A stretch of DNA of 25,979 bases from DAOTZU01 sp034433995 (GCA_034433995.1 DAOTZU010000189.1:1-25979), one strand, 5' to 3'; counted from the stretch's first letter, positions 1-6,660 are shown. Numbers and translations are program-made. Notes: generated by a model not told the origin, from the sequence alone.

Positions 1-342
1 GTGCTGCCCTACATGGCGCGGCGGGGTTGGGGGCGGATCGTCAACGTGGCCTCCCGGGCGGCGGTGGAGCCGGGTCCGCGTCAGGCCGCCTATAACGTGG
101 CCAAGGCCGGCGTCGTCGCCCTGACGGCCTCCATCGCGGCGGAGTATCGTCGTCAGGGCGTGGCGGCCAATGTCATCCTGCCCAGCATCATCGACACGCC
201 AGCCAACCGCGCCGCCATGCCCGAGGCGGATTTCTCCCGCTGGGTCAAGCCAGAGGCGCTGGCCGCCCTGCTGCTCTACCTTGCCGGCGATGCTGCGGGG
301 GCCCTGAACGGGGCCAGCATCCCGCTTTATGGCCAAGTCTGA
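1..342 (+). CDS. SDR-family oxidoreductase, C-terminal part (5' end outside window)
   Basis: This is the last 113 residues of a classical short-chain dehydrogenase/reductase, an NAD(P)H-dependent oxidoreductase. The visible part has the catalytic Ser in 'NVASRAA' and the YxxxK pair in 'YNVAKAG'. A 'LPSIIDTPANRAAMP' segment follows, the usual post-strand-6 region. The Rossmann TGxxxGxG motif and the NNAG motif are missing only because the gene enters from outside the window. The GTG at base 1 is not a credible start. A C-terminal 'GALNGASIPLYGQV' replaces the usual 'G..i.vdGG', which is common in quinone-reductase-like or uncharacterised SDRs. ridA begins 18 nt after the stop, so the two are probably co-transcribed. 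The substrate cannot be told. Confidence 0.9.
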   Translation: MLPYMARRGWGRIVNVASRAAVEPGPRQAAYNVAKAGVVALTASIAAEYRRQGVAANVILPSIIDTPANRAAMPEADFSRWVKPEALAALLLYLAGDAAGALNGASIPLYGQV

Positions 343-360
343 TGAGGAGGAAAACAGAAA

Positions 361-735
361 ATGAGGCAACAGATCACCGCTGAGAAGGGCGCCAAACCCG
401 TGGGGCCCTACTCCCACGCCATCGCCTGCCGGGGGACCTTGGTCTTTGTCTCCGGCCAAGGCCCCACCAACCCGGCCACCGGCCAGGCGCCGAGCACTTT
501 CCGCGAGGCCGCCATCCAGACGTTGACCAACGTCAAAACCATCGTGGAGGCGGCGGGGGCCACCCTGGCCGATGTGGTCAAGGTGAACGCCTACCTGCGG
601 GATATGGCCGATTTCCCCGTGTTCAACGAGGTGTACAAAACCTTTTTCTCCGCCCCCTACCCCGCCCGCACCACGGTGCAATCGAACATGACCATCCCCA
701 TCGAGGTGGATGCCATCGTCGTCCTGCCCGAATGA
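361..735 (+). CDS. ridA: RidA family enamine/imine deaminase
   Basis: The product is 124 residues, the usual length for the RidA/YjgF/UK114 family. These cytosolic trimers hydrolyse reactive 2-aminoacrylate and other enamine/imine intermediates released by PLP enzymes. The family signature is clear: 'GPYSHAI' near the N-terminus, 'FVSGQGPTNPATG', and the 'YPARTTVQ' stretch whose Arg binds the substrate carboxylate in characterised RidA proteins. A strong AGGAGG ribosome site (about 345-350) precedes the ATG. It is the last gene before a hairpin terminator and shares an operon with the upstream SDR gene. The family call is very secure. True RidA activity rather than a Rid subfamily variant is likely but not proven. 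Confidence 0.95.
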   Translation: MRQQITAEKGAKPVGPYSHAIACRGTLVFVSGQGPTNPATGQAPSTFREAAIQTLTNVKTIVEAAGATLADVVKVNAYLRDMADFPVFNEVYKTFFSAPYPARTTVQSNMTIPIEVDAIVVLPE

Positions 736-748
736 TCGGGCGCCGCCC

Positions 749-778
749 GGTGAGGCGGCCCCAAAGGGCCGCCTCACC
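749..778. terminator. Bidirectional hairpin terminator between convergent genes
   Basis: A perfect 13-bp GC-rich stem (arm GGTGAGGCGGCCC at 749-761, its complement at 766-778) has a 4-nt CAAA loop. It lies 13 nt after the ridA stop and 12 nt before the 3' end of the convergent methyltransferase gene. There is no long T tract on either side, so it may act as a barrier hairpin or need Rho. Confidence 0.75.
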
Positions 779-790
779 GAACCGATGGCC

Positions 791-1594
791 TTAGGGGCTC
801 AGCAGGTCCTGTTCGGTGAAGGAGGCCTCCATATCCAGCGCCAGGTCGCCGGCCTTGCGGCCCCGCAACACAAAGCGCTCGGCGGCGCGCTGGCCCCCTT
901 GGCCAAAGAGGGCGATCAGTCGTTTGATATCTTGAAGCAGGATCTCGTCACGCAGCTTGCGGTCGGCCAGGCGGCCGGCCATAGTGTACAGGGCGTTGAC
1001 GGTATCCTCCAGCCAGGATTCGGTGAGGGGCGAACCGGGCAAGAGCGATACGGCCACATCCTCGAACCCCACGGCGCGCAGGGCCAGGGCCGCCCGCTGC
1101 AGGTTGACGGCCAGGGCCGTCGGGCGATCCAGGGCGCGGCTGAGCTTGCGCACGATGGCGTTACGCAGCGCCCAGGCCTGGTTGTATGCTGCCTCGGTCG
1201 GCTCGATGATATCGGCGATGCGGAAATGTCCCCCCGGCACGAGGACGCGCCAAAACTCCTCAAAAGCCTGCTCCAGCCTCTCCTCCGGCACCTCACGCAA
1301 GACGCCATTGATGACGAGGAGATCCACCGTCTCGCTTTGCAGGGGGATCTGCCGCCAGCGCCCGCGCATGAGGGTCAGCGGCCCTTGCTGCAACGGCACC
1401 AGAGGGCTCAGCTCCCGCATGTGGGGGCTGAGCACCACCAAATTACCGCCGGCCAGCGCCGCTTGTTGCTTCAGCAGGGCGACCAACTGGCCTGTGCCCA
1501 CCCCCAGCACCAGGGTCACCCCCGAAAGATCCACTCCCCGCCAGACAGCGTCTTTCATCCCCCCGTGGTCGCTGCCCGGTGCTACCTCGTCCAT
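791..1594 (-). CDS. Class I SAM-dependent methyltransferase-like protein
   Basis: The product is 267 residues. A methyltransferase fold is suggested by a motif I-like glycine loop, 'LVLGVGTGQL' (residues 28-37), a post-strand-4 segment 'DLLVINGVLREVPEE' (91-105), and the strand-5 signature 'FWRVLVPGGHFRIADI' (114-129), typical of Methyltransf_11/25 families. The residue after strand 2 that normally contacts the SAM ribose is Asp/Glu; here 'NLVVLSPHM' has Val at that place, which is unusual. The ATG lies about 14 nt from the predicted transcription start, with an AAAGGGG ribosome site. It is divergent from the S1 gene and shares its promoter palindrome. The substrate is unknown. It could be an inactive or altered-specificity member. 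Confidence 0.75.
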   Translation of the reverse strand: MDEVAPGSDHGGMKDAVWRGVDLSGVTLVLGVGTGQLVALLKQQAALAGGNLVVLSPHMRELSPLVPLQQGPLTLMRGRWRQIPLQSETVDLLVINGVLREVPEERLEQAFEEFWRVLVPGGHFRIADIIEPTEAAYNQAWALRNAIVRKLSRALDRPTALAVNLQRAALALRAVGFEDVAVSLLPGSPLTESWLEDTVNALYTMAGRLADRKLRDEILLQDIKRLIALFGQGGQRAAERFVLRGRKAGDLALDMEASFTEQDLLSP

Positions 1595-1614
1595 CGTGCC
1601 CCCTTTCTGCCCAC

Positions 1615-1643
1615 AGTGTAAGGCGAGATCCGGCGTCTGTCAA
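1615..1643 (-). promoter_or_regulatory. Sigma-70-like promoter of the methyltransferase gene
   Basis: On the minus strand, TTGACA (1643-1638), a 17-nt spacer and TACACT (1620-1615) give a good housekeeping promoter. The predicted start near 1608 leaves a very short leader before the ATG at 1594. Confidence 0.7.
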
Positions 1644-1655
1644 TATTCATTGACA
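1638..1655. promoter_or_regulatory. 18-bp palindrome joining two divergent -35 elements
   Basis: TGTCAAT-ATTC-ATTGACA is a perfect inverted repeat. Each arm contains the TTGACA -35 box of one of two back-to-back promoters (methyltransferase leftward, S1 protein rightward). The symmetry may arise simply from the two consensus boxes, or it may be a shared operator. Confidence 0.6.
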
Positions 1656-1678
1656 AGGCCCTCATCCGCGGGTATAAT
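1650..1678 (+). promoter_or_regulatory. Consensus sigma-70 promoter of the S1 protein gene
   Basis: A perfect TTGACA (1650-1655), 17-nt spacer and perfect TATAAT (1673-1678). The predicted transcription start near 1685 gives a leader of about 158 nt before the ATG at 1843. In that leader I see no named riboswitch or terminator. Confidence 0.85.
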
Positions 1679-1842
1679 CAAGGTAGATCAATCCCAAGCC
1701 AATACAGCACACATCGATCCGATCACGGATAACCGCAGGGCCATCTCGTCACCCAGCAGCAAGACCGGCGCACGGCGCGCCCCGGAAGCACGGAGATGGA
1801 GGGGATACAGGCAGCCACAACCCACCGATTGTGAGGGCGAAC

Positions 1843-2997
1843 ATGACAGAGCGCAACCGCAACACCGCCCAAGGCGAGGAGGATTTCGCCTCTTTGTGGA
1901 CGGAAATGGAATCGGCGTACGATTATATCACCCCGATGCGGGGTGATGTTCGCCGAGGGACTATTTTGAGTGTTCGCCCGGACGAGATCATCATCGATAT
2001 CGGCGCCAAGAGGGATGCCATCGTATCTCCTCGGGAAGTGCAACAGCTAAGCCCCAAGGAACGCGAGGCCCTCAAGGTTGGCCAGACGGTGTATGTGTAC
2101 GTGATGCACGCCAACGACCGCGAGGACGAGCTGGTCGTCTCGCTCAGGTTGGCCAAAGAGTATGAGGATTGGCTCCGCGCACAAGAACTCTTGGAAAGTG
2201 GCGAGATCATCCGCGCCAAGATCACCGGCTACAACAAGGGGGGGCTGCTCTGCGCGGTGGGCACGCTCCAGGGGTTTGTGCCGGCCTCGCAGATCATCAC
2301 CCACGCGCCGAGGACCACCGAGGGCGAGGCTGAGGAGAGCTGGGCAGACCTGGTGGGCCAGGAACTGCCGCTGAAGGTGATCGAGGTCAACCGCCGGCGC
2401 CGACGGCTGGTCCTTTCGGAGCGGGCCGCGCGCCGCGAGTGGCGGGCGCAGCAACGGGAAGAGCTTTGGGCAACGCTGCGCGAGGGCGAGATCCGCACCG
2501 GCACCGTGAGCAGCTTGCGCGATTTCGGCGCCTTTGTGGACCTGGGCGGCGTGGACGGGCTGATCCATATCTCCGAGCTCTCCTGGGAGCGGACCAAGCA
2601 CCCCAAGGAGGTGCTGCGGGTGGGACAGACCGTGGAGGTGATGGTGCTCCGGGTTGATCGCGAGGCGGAAAAGATCGCCCTCAGCCTCAAGCGCACCCGC
2701 CCAGATCCTTGGGAATCCGTCGCCGCAAGGTATCGGCCCGGGCAATTGGTGCAAGGCACCGTCAGCCATTTGGTCAAGTTCGGCGCCTTTGTGGAGCTGG
2801 AGCCGGGCGTGGAGGGCTTGGTCCACGCCTCGGAGCTGGCCGAAGGGGATTTCGGCGATCCCAGCAACGTCGTCACCGAGGGCGAGGAGCTGACCTTCCT
2901 CGTGCTGGCGGTGGAGCCGGAGAAACATCGCATCAGCCTCAGCTTGCGCCAGGTGCCCCCCGAAGCAAACGCCACGGGATCCTCTGCAAAGGCGTGA
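1843..2997 (+). CDS. rpsA: S1 RNA-binding domain protein, ribosomal protein S1-like (four repeats)
   Basis: The product is 384 residues with four S1 (OB-fold) repeats at about 35-103, 119-194, 214-283 and 300-370. Repeats 3 and 4 carry the canonical 'DFGAFVDLG.VDGLIHISELS' and 'KFGAFVELEPGVEGLVHASEL' cores; repeats 1 and 2 are more divergent, as in authentic S1. Ribosomal S1 helps load structured mRNA on the 30S subunit. Four repeats is the short form seen in many Gram-positives and Chloroflexota, against six in E. coli. I chose ATG 1843 because GAGGG lies just upstream; an in-frame GTG at 1831 has no good ribosome site. The consensus promoter fits a highly expressed gene. A non-ribosomal S1-repeat regulator is the alternative. 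Confidence 0.9.
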   Translation: MTERNRNTAQGEEDFASLWTEMESAYDYITPMRGDVRRGTILSVRPDEIIIDIGAKRDAIVSPREVQQLSPKEREALKVGQTVYVYVMHANDREDELVVSLRLAKEYEDWLRAQELLESGEIIRAKITGYNKGGLLCAVGTLQGFVPASQIITHAPRTTEGEAEESWADLVGQELPLKVIEVNRRRRRLVLSERAARREWRAQQREELWATLREGEIRTGTVSSLRDFGAFVDLGGVDGLIHISELSWERTKHPKEVLRVGQTVEVMVLRVDREAEKIALSLKRTRPDPWESVAARYRPGQLVQGTVSHLVKFGAFVELEPGVEGLVHASELAEGDFGDPSNVVTEGEELTFLVLAVEPEKHRISLSLRQVPPEANATGSSAKA

Positions 2998-3023
2998 TCG
3001 CGCCTTGCAACTTTCGCCCTCGC

Positions 3024-4106
3024 TTAGAAACGATCGGACATGGCGATATAAAGGTATCCCTGCGGAAAGAGGACGGGGAGGAGAGGCTGCAGGGCCTCAT
3101 CCGCCCGCGCTTCCGTCTCAAAAAGCGCGTCCTCGACGGGGCGATATCCCAGCAAAAGTTGCAACAACATCCACTGGGGCAGCGCCAAAGTATAGCTCGG
3201 CCCGCCGCCGAAGACGAGGGCATCCTCGCCCAGGTCCGTCTTGCACACCAGGGTGCCCAGCGCCCCCTCTTGGCCGGCGGCCCGGAGCCTGGCCGCCAAA
3301 AGCGGTTGCACCGCCTCCAGGAGCTCCGTCTGGCGGATGATCCGCGCCATCCCTCCCGCCTGGCGCCGGTAGATCAGCTTGATCTCGCAGCCATAACGGC
3401 GACAATACTGCAAAAAAGGATCATCGGGCGGCGCGTGGACGATGATATGCTCCACGCGCCGCTCGATGGCCTGTTGGGCCATGTGGGCCAAAAGGGTGCT
3501 GAAGGCCCGCCCATCGGCATAGCCCACCTCGCCGATGGCATAGCGCCAGGGATCCAGATTGTAGGAGGCATAGCCGATGATCTCCTGGCCATCCAGCACC
3601 ACAAAGGCGCCCACCCGATCGGTCCATTGGCTACCGCGGCGGAACTCGCGCCAGGTCTCTGGGTTGCGCAGGACGCTGCCGGAACGCTGCCCGTTGCGCC
3701 GTTCATAGAGCGTGACGAGGGCGCGGGCATCCTCAGGCTGGAAGGGGCGCACCGGATAGCGGGCCGTCGCCGTCTCGGCATCGCGGGTGGCAATGGTGGT
3801 CTCGCAATCCATCAGCGCCGAGGCAAAGCCGAACTTTTGGTAAAAATTGGGGATGCCAAAGAGGGCCGAGATGAGGTAGCCCTCAGCATGCATAAAGGCG
3901 ATGCTCTCAGATAAAAGCTGTCGCGCATAGCCCTTCATGCGGTACTCGCGGGGCGTGCTGACGTTGGCGATCCCGCCGCAACGCACGGCGATGGGCCCGA
4001 TGCGTAGGCAAAGATCCTCCACCACCAGGCGGCTCAAGACGGTTTCCCCCTCCACCCATTCGAGGGCGGTCCCGCCTTTGGCGGGAGACCTGCGGCAAGT
4101 GGCCAT
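3024..4106 (-). CDS. Eis-like GNAT N-acetyltransferase with SCP2-like C-terminal domain
   Basis: The product is 360 residues. Residues 20-100 match the acetyl-CoA half of a GNAT domain: 'VLSRLVVEDL', then motif A-like 'ANVSTPREYRMKGYARQLL' and 'GIPNFYQKFGFA', where Tyr89 sits at the place of the catalytic Tyr of mycobacterial Eis. A second GNAT-like domain (about 115-255) and an SCP2-like tail (about 262-360) follow, and the chain ends in Phe, as in Eis, where the terminal carboxylate is catalytic. ATG 4106 has a GGAGGTG ribosome site and a promoter upstream (start about 4188), so the longer open frame to 4259 is not translated. The N-terminus is about 30 residues shorter than in Eis, so the first strand and helices appear reduced. 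The substrate is unknown. Its 3' end is 26 nt from the convergent S1 gene. Confidence 0.85.
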   Translation of the reverse strand: MATCRRSPAKGGTALEWVEGETVLSRLVVEDLCLRIGPIAVRCGGIANVSTPREYRMKGYARQLLSESIAFMHAEGYLISALFGIPNFYQKFGFASALMDCETTIATRDAETATARYPVRPFQPEDARALVTLYERRNGQRSGSVLRNPETWREFRRGSQWTDRVGAFVVLDGQEIIGYASYNLDPWRYAIGEVGYADGRAFSTLLAHMAQQAIERRVEHIIVHAPPDDPFLQYCRRYGCEIKLIYRRQAGGMARIIRQTELLEAVQPLLAARLRAAGQEGALGTLVCKTDLGEDALVFGGGPSYTLALPQWMLLQLLLGYRPVEDALFETEARADEALQPLLPVLFPQGYLYIAMSDRF

Positions 4107-4194
4107 GGACACCTCCGTGAAACTAGGCTGCTCGCCGGCGCCATCTACCCGCAACAGGGGCAGGCATGTAGCGGGGCGGCCGAAACCTTGCGCT

Positions 4195-4223
4195 ATTATA
4201 GGATGTCCCTGATGCGGGGCAAA
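4195..4223 (-). promoter_or_regulatory. Promoter of the Eis-like gene
   Basis: On the minus strand a perfect TATAAT (4200-4195) is preceded by TTTGCC at 17 nt, or TTGCCC at 16 nt. The predicted start is near 4188, about 80 nt before the chosen ATG at 4106. Confidence 0.6.
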
Positions 4224-4252
4224 ATGGCGGCCGGGGGCCGCCCCTGAACGGT

Positions 4253-4281
4253 TTGACAAGAGCCGGAAAAACTATTATGAT
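4253..4281 (+). promoter_or_regulatory. Promoter of the metal-chaperone gene
   Basis: TTGACA (4253-4258), a 17-nt spacer and TATGAT (4276-4281). The predicted start near 4288 falls inside the TACCC/GGGTA inverted repeat, as expected for a repressed promoter. Confidence 0.75.
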
Positions 4282-4286
4282 GTATA

Positions 4287-4301
4287 TACCCTAGTGGGGT
4301 A
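4287..4301. promoter_or_regulatory. CsoR-like copper operator
   Basis: TACCC-N5-GGGTA, within ATACCCTAGTGGGGTA, overlaps the predicted transcription start of the CxxC chaperone gene. It resembles the G-tract pseudo-palindromes bound by CsoR-family copper-sensing repressors upstream of copZ/copA genes. No csoR gene is in the window, so the regulator is inferred. Confidence 0.6.
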
Positions 4302-4307
4302 AGGTTA

Positions 4308-4332
4308 TGGGGCGCCATCGCCATGGCCCCCA
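4308..4332 (+). ncRNA. Leader hairpin of the metal-chaperone mRNA
   Basis: TGGGG (4308-4312) pairs with CCCCA (4328-4332), and CCAT (4315-4318) pairs with ATGG (4323-4326) around a CGCC loop, giving nine base pairs with one small internal loop. It lies about 20 nt after the predicted start and 50 nt before the ATG. It may stabilise the mRNA. It is not followed by a T tract and matches no riboswitch I know. Confidence 0.4.
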
Positions 4333-4381
4333 GCCCAAGCAACCGACGCGAAACGGTCGCCAACCGTGAAGGAGGCTTGCC

Positions 4382-4591
4382 ATGTCACAGAAAACCACCC
4401 TCAAAGCTCCCGCCATCTCTTGCCAGCATTGCGCCATGACCATCAAGCGCGCCCTGGCCAACGTCCAGGGGATCGGCGAGGTGGAGGTGGATGTGCCCAA
4501 CAAAACTATCACTTTGGCCTATGCCGACCCCCAAGCCCTGGCCCGGGCCAAGGCGGTGCTGGAGGATATCGGTTATCCCGTCTCCGGCTAG
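4382..4591 (+). CDS. copZ: Heavy-metal-associated (HMA) domain copper chaperone, CopZ-like
   Basis: The product is 69 residues, the size of a single HMA ferredoxin-like domain. The metal site is 'ISCQHCAMTIKRAL', with Cys14 and Cys17 forming CxxC. 'GIGEVEVDVPNKTITLAY' and 'VLEDIGYPV' complete the beta-alpha-beta-beta-alpha-beta fold. Such proteins carry Cu(I) in the cytosol to P-type ATPases or repressors. The Met often seen two residues before the first Cys is Ile here. A strong GAAGGAGG site precedes the ATG. A CsoR-like operator in its promoter supports copper rather than another metal. No copA ATPase adjoins it; a thioredoxin-like lipoprotein and CcdA follow. The family is certain, the metal likely. 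Confidence 0.88.
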   Translation: MSQKTTLKAPAISCQHCAMTIKRALANVQGIGEVEVDVPNKTITLAYADPQALARAKAVLEDIGYPVSG

Positions 4592-4607
4592 GCCGAGGCC
4601 CGCCCGT

Positions 4608-4636
4608 TTGCCGCCCGTGGCAAGATGCGCTAAGAT
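4608..4636 (+). promoter_or_regulatory. Promoter of the TlpA-like gene
   Basis: TTGCCG (4608-4613), a 17-nt spacer and TAAGAT (4631-4636). The predicted start near 4643 gives a leader of about 24 nt and supports the GTG start at 4667. The thiol genes can therefore be transcribed independently of copZ. Confidence 0.6.
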
Positions 4637-4666
4637 AAAGACCAAGGAAGTCTTGGAGGGAAACAG

Positions 4667-5257
4667 GTGGTCCTAGGGCGCCGACGTGTGTCTCTTGTGA
4701 TTGGGCTGATGGTGGCCCTGGTGCTTTCCGCCTGCGCGCCGGCGCCGACGGCCGCACCCGTGGCCACGCCCTCTCGGCCCATGGGCCCCTTGCCGGCGCC
4801 CACGGGTGCAGCGCAGGCATCGCGCCCTCCCAAGGCCGGCGACCAAGCCCAAGACTTTACCCTGAACGACCTACAGGGCAAACCCCACTCCTTGAGCGAC
4901 TTTCGCGGCCAAAAGGTCATGCTGAACTTTTGGGCCACCTGGTGTGGGCCGTGCCGCATCGAGATCCCCTACATGGTCAAGCTCTATCACGAGCTTCAGG
5001 GGCAAGGGTTCGAGATCATAGCCGTCAATCTTCGGGAGGATCCGGCCAAGGTGGCCTCCTTCGTCAAACAATTGAACATGCCCTTTCCTATCCTGCTGGA
5101 TAAAAGCGGTCAGGTCGGGGCCGCTTATTACGTTTATGGCATCCCCACCAGCATCTTTCTGGATGAACACGGCGTGATCAAGGCCGTCCACGTGGGCACC
5201 TTAACGGAACAGGCCCTGCGCAATTATGTCAATGCACTTATGCATCCCTCCCCTTGA
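4667..5257 (+). CDS. TlpA/ResA-like thioredoxin-fold lipoprotein
   Basis: The product is 196 residues. Residues 1-23 form a lipoprotein signal, with three Arg, a hydrophobic core and lipobox LSAC (Cys23). A Pro/Ala/Thr-rich spacer of about 35 residues follows, then an AhpC/TSA-Redoxin type thioredoxin domain. The active site is 'FWATWCGPCRIEIP' (Cys93, Cys96), and the cis-Pro loop is 'GIPTS' (Pro160). It should act outside the membrane as a thiol reductant, as ResA/TlpA do in cytochrome c or copper-site maturation, and be recharged by CcdA. GTG 4667 has GGAGGG six bases upstream and lies just past the predicted transcription start. The next frame overlaps or abuts its 3' end, indicating an operon with the DUF2085 and ccdA genes. 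Confidence 0.92.
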   Translation: MVLGRRRVSLVIGLMVALVLSACAPAPTAAPVATPSRPMGPLPAPTGAAQASRPPKAGDQAQDFTLNDLQGKPHSLSDFRGQKVMLNFWATWCGPCRIEIPYMVKLYHELQGQGFEIIAVNLREDPAKVASFVKQLNMPFPILLDKSGQVGAAYYVYGIPTSIFLDEHGVIKAVHVGTLTEQALRNYVNALMHPSP

Positions 5258-5264
5258 GGCCAAC

Positions 5265-5915
5265 GTGGAGACATCCCGCCGCGAGAACCTGGACCGTTGG
5301 ACACTGCAGCTCACCCGCCGGTTGACGCGCCTGCTCAACGGCATCAGCGCCCACTGGCTGCTCCTGGCCAACCTGGCGTTGGCGTTGTATTTGGGCCTTC
5401 CCGTCTTGGCCCCCATCCTGCGCTGGGCGGGGCATCCCCGCGGGGCCGACGCGATCTATCTCCTCTTTCGGCCCCTGTGCCATCAATTGCCGGAGCGTTC
5501 CTTTTTTCTTTTTGGCCCCCAGGCCGTTTATTCCTACGAGGAATTGAGCGCCTTTTTGGGGGGAGGAGCCGTCCCCCAGCGTTATACGGGCGCGCCGGAG
5601 ATCGGCTTCAAGATCGCCATCTGCCAGCGCGATGTGGCCATCTATGGGGCCATGCTCCTCGCCGGCCTGCTCTTTGGGCCCTTGCGTCGGCGCATCAAAC
5701 CGCTGCCCTGGCGTTATTTCTTGGCGTTGATCCTCCCCCTGGCCATCGATGGCACAGGCCAGTTGCTGGGCTTCTGGGAGAGCACCTGGTGGAGCCGGCT
5801 GCTCACCGGCGCCCTGTTCGGCGTGGCCTGTGTTTGGCTGGCCTTCCCCTATCTGGAGGAGGGAATGGGCGAGGTGCACCGGGAGACGAGCCAGGCTTTG
5901 CGCGATGGGAGTTGA
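5265..5915 (+). CDS. DUF2085 integral membrane protein
   Basis: The product is 216 residues from the GTG at 5265, which has a GAGG about five bases upstream. An in-frame ATG at 5226, inside the tlpA gene, has no ribosome site. DUF2085 hallmarks are present: 'LCHQLPERSFFLFG' (residues 71-84), 'CQRDVAIYGAM' (120-130) and 'DGTGQLLGFWEST' (162-174), plus hydrophobic spans at about 31-52, 126-140, 152-170 and 180-196. The paired Cys and His residues suggest metal or redox binding, but the family has no assigned function. It sits between a TlpA-like lipoprotein and CcdA with almost no spacing, so it probably belongs to the same extracytoplasmic thiol or metal process. Confidence 0.85.
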   Translation: METSRRENLDRWTLQLTRRLTRLLNGISAHWLLLANLALALYLGLPVLAPILRWAGHPRGADAIYLLFRPLCHQLPERSFFLFGPQAVYSYEELSAFLGGGAVPQRYTGAPEIGFKIAICQRDVAIYGAMLLAGLLFGPLRRRIKPLPWRYFLALILPLAIDGTGQLLGFWESTWWSRLLTGALFGVACVWLAFPYLEEGMGEVHRETSQALRDGS

Positions 5916-5916
5916 C

Positions 5917-6639
5917 ATGGAACTAGCCGGCATCTCGGCCCTGGCCGCCTTTCTGGCAGGAATGATCGCGTTCTTTTCCCCGTGCGTTTTGCCCTTGGTG
6001 CCCATCTATTTGGGCTACATGACCGGCACCGCCCTCCAAGAGCTGAAGGGCACCCGGCGGCTGGCGGCCTTGGTCCATGCCCTAGCCTTTGTCTTGGGAT
6101 TTGGCCTCCTCTTTGTCCTTCTAGGGGCGACGGCGGGCCTGGTGGGACACTTGCTCTACCCCGCCTTGCCCTATCTCCTCAAGGGCGGTGGGCTGCTGCT
6201 CATCGTCATGGGGCTACACTTTATGGGGGTGATCACCATCCCCTGGTTGAACATGGAAAAGCGCCTGGAATGGCGCGGCCAGCGCAAGGGCTATGTCTCT
6301 TCCTTCGTCATCGGGCTGGTTTTCGCCGCCGGCTGGACGCCCTGCGTGGGGCCAACCCTCTCGGCCATCCTCCTCCTGGCCGCCGATAGCCGCACCCTGG
6401 GTCATGGGGCGCTCCTCCTGGCCTTCTACGCTTTGGGCCTCGGCCTCCCTTTCCTGGTCCTGGCCGGCATTTTGGATATCGCCCGGCCGGTCCTCCAGCG
6501 GGCCGGCCGCTGCCTCCGCGCGGTCTCCATGGTCGGCGGCGCCCTCCTGGTGCTCATGGGCGTGCTCCTCCTGACCGGTCTCTGGAGCCAAGTGGTGGGC
6601 TGGTTCAATGCTTGGGGCTATCCCATAGAGCTACCTTAG
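5917..6639 (+). CDS. ccdA: CcdA-type thiol-disulfide transmembrane transporter
   Basis: The product is 240 residues with about six membrane spans, typical for CcdA (the DsbD core). It moves reducing equivalents from cytosolic thioredoxin to extracytoplasmic thioredoxin-like proteins. Two Cys in conserved surroundings form the redox pair: 'FFSPCVLPLVPIYLGYMTG' (Cys23) and 'GWTPCVGPTLSAIL' (Cys143). Both Pro-flanked motifs are diagnostic. ATG 5917 follows the preceding stop by one base and has GGGAG five bases upstream; a longer open frame back to 5749 is a shadow of the DUF2085 gene. The obvious client is the lipoprotein at 4667-5257. No ccsA/ccsB genes are here, so cytochrome c maturation is not shown. 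Confidence 0.93.
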   Translation: MELAGISALAAFLAGMIAFFSPCVLPLVPIYLGYMTGTALQELKGTRRLAALVHALAFVLGFGLLFVLLGATAGLVGHLLYPALPYLLKGGGLLLIVMGLHFMGVITIPWLNMEKRLEWRGQRKGYVSSFVIGLVFAAGWTPCVGPTLSAILLLAADSRTLGHGALLLAFYALGLGLPFLVLAGILDIARPVLQRAGRCLRAVSMVGGALLVLMGVLLLTGLWSQVVGWFNAWGYPIELP

Positions 6640-6660
6640 AGCCAGCTGCCCTTTCCATCC

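Noticed and set aside
710..1621. A 303-codon plus-strand frame over the methyltransferase gene
   Set aside because: It begins inside ridA, runs through the hairpin terminator and lies opposite a gene with recognisable motifs, promoter and ribosome site.
2047..2928. A 293-codon minus-strand frame opposite the S1 gene
   Set aside because: It is antisense to four clear S1 repeats, is Gln/His/Leu-rich and has no start signal.
4107..4259. N-terminal extension of the Eis-like protein
   Set aside because: The stretch shows no GNAT likeness, and the only good promoter (TATAAT at 4195-4200) and ribosome site place the start at 4106.
4302..4381. A metal or cobalamin riboswitch before copZ
   Set aside because: I could not find the conserved core of any riboswitch class I know; only a simple hairpin is supported.
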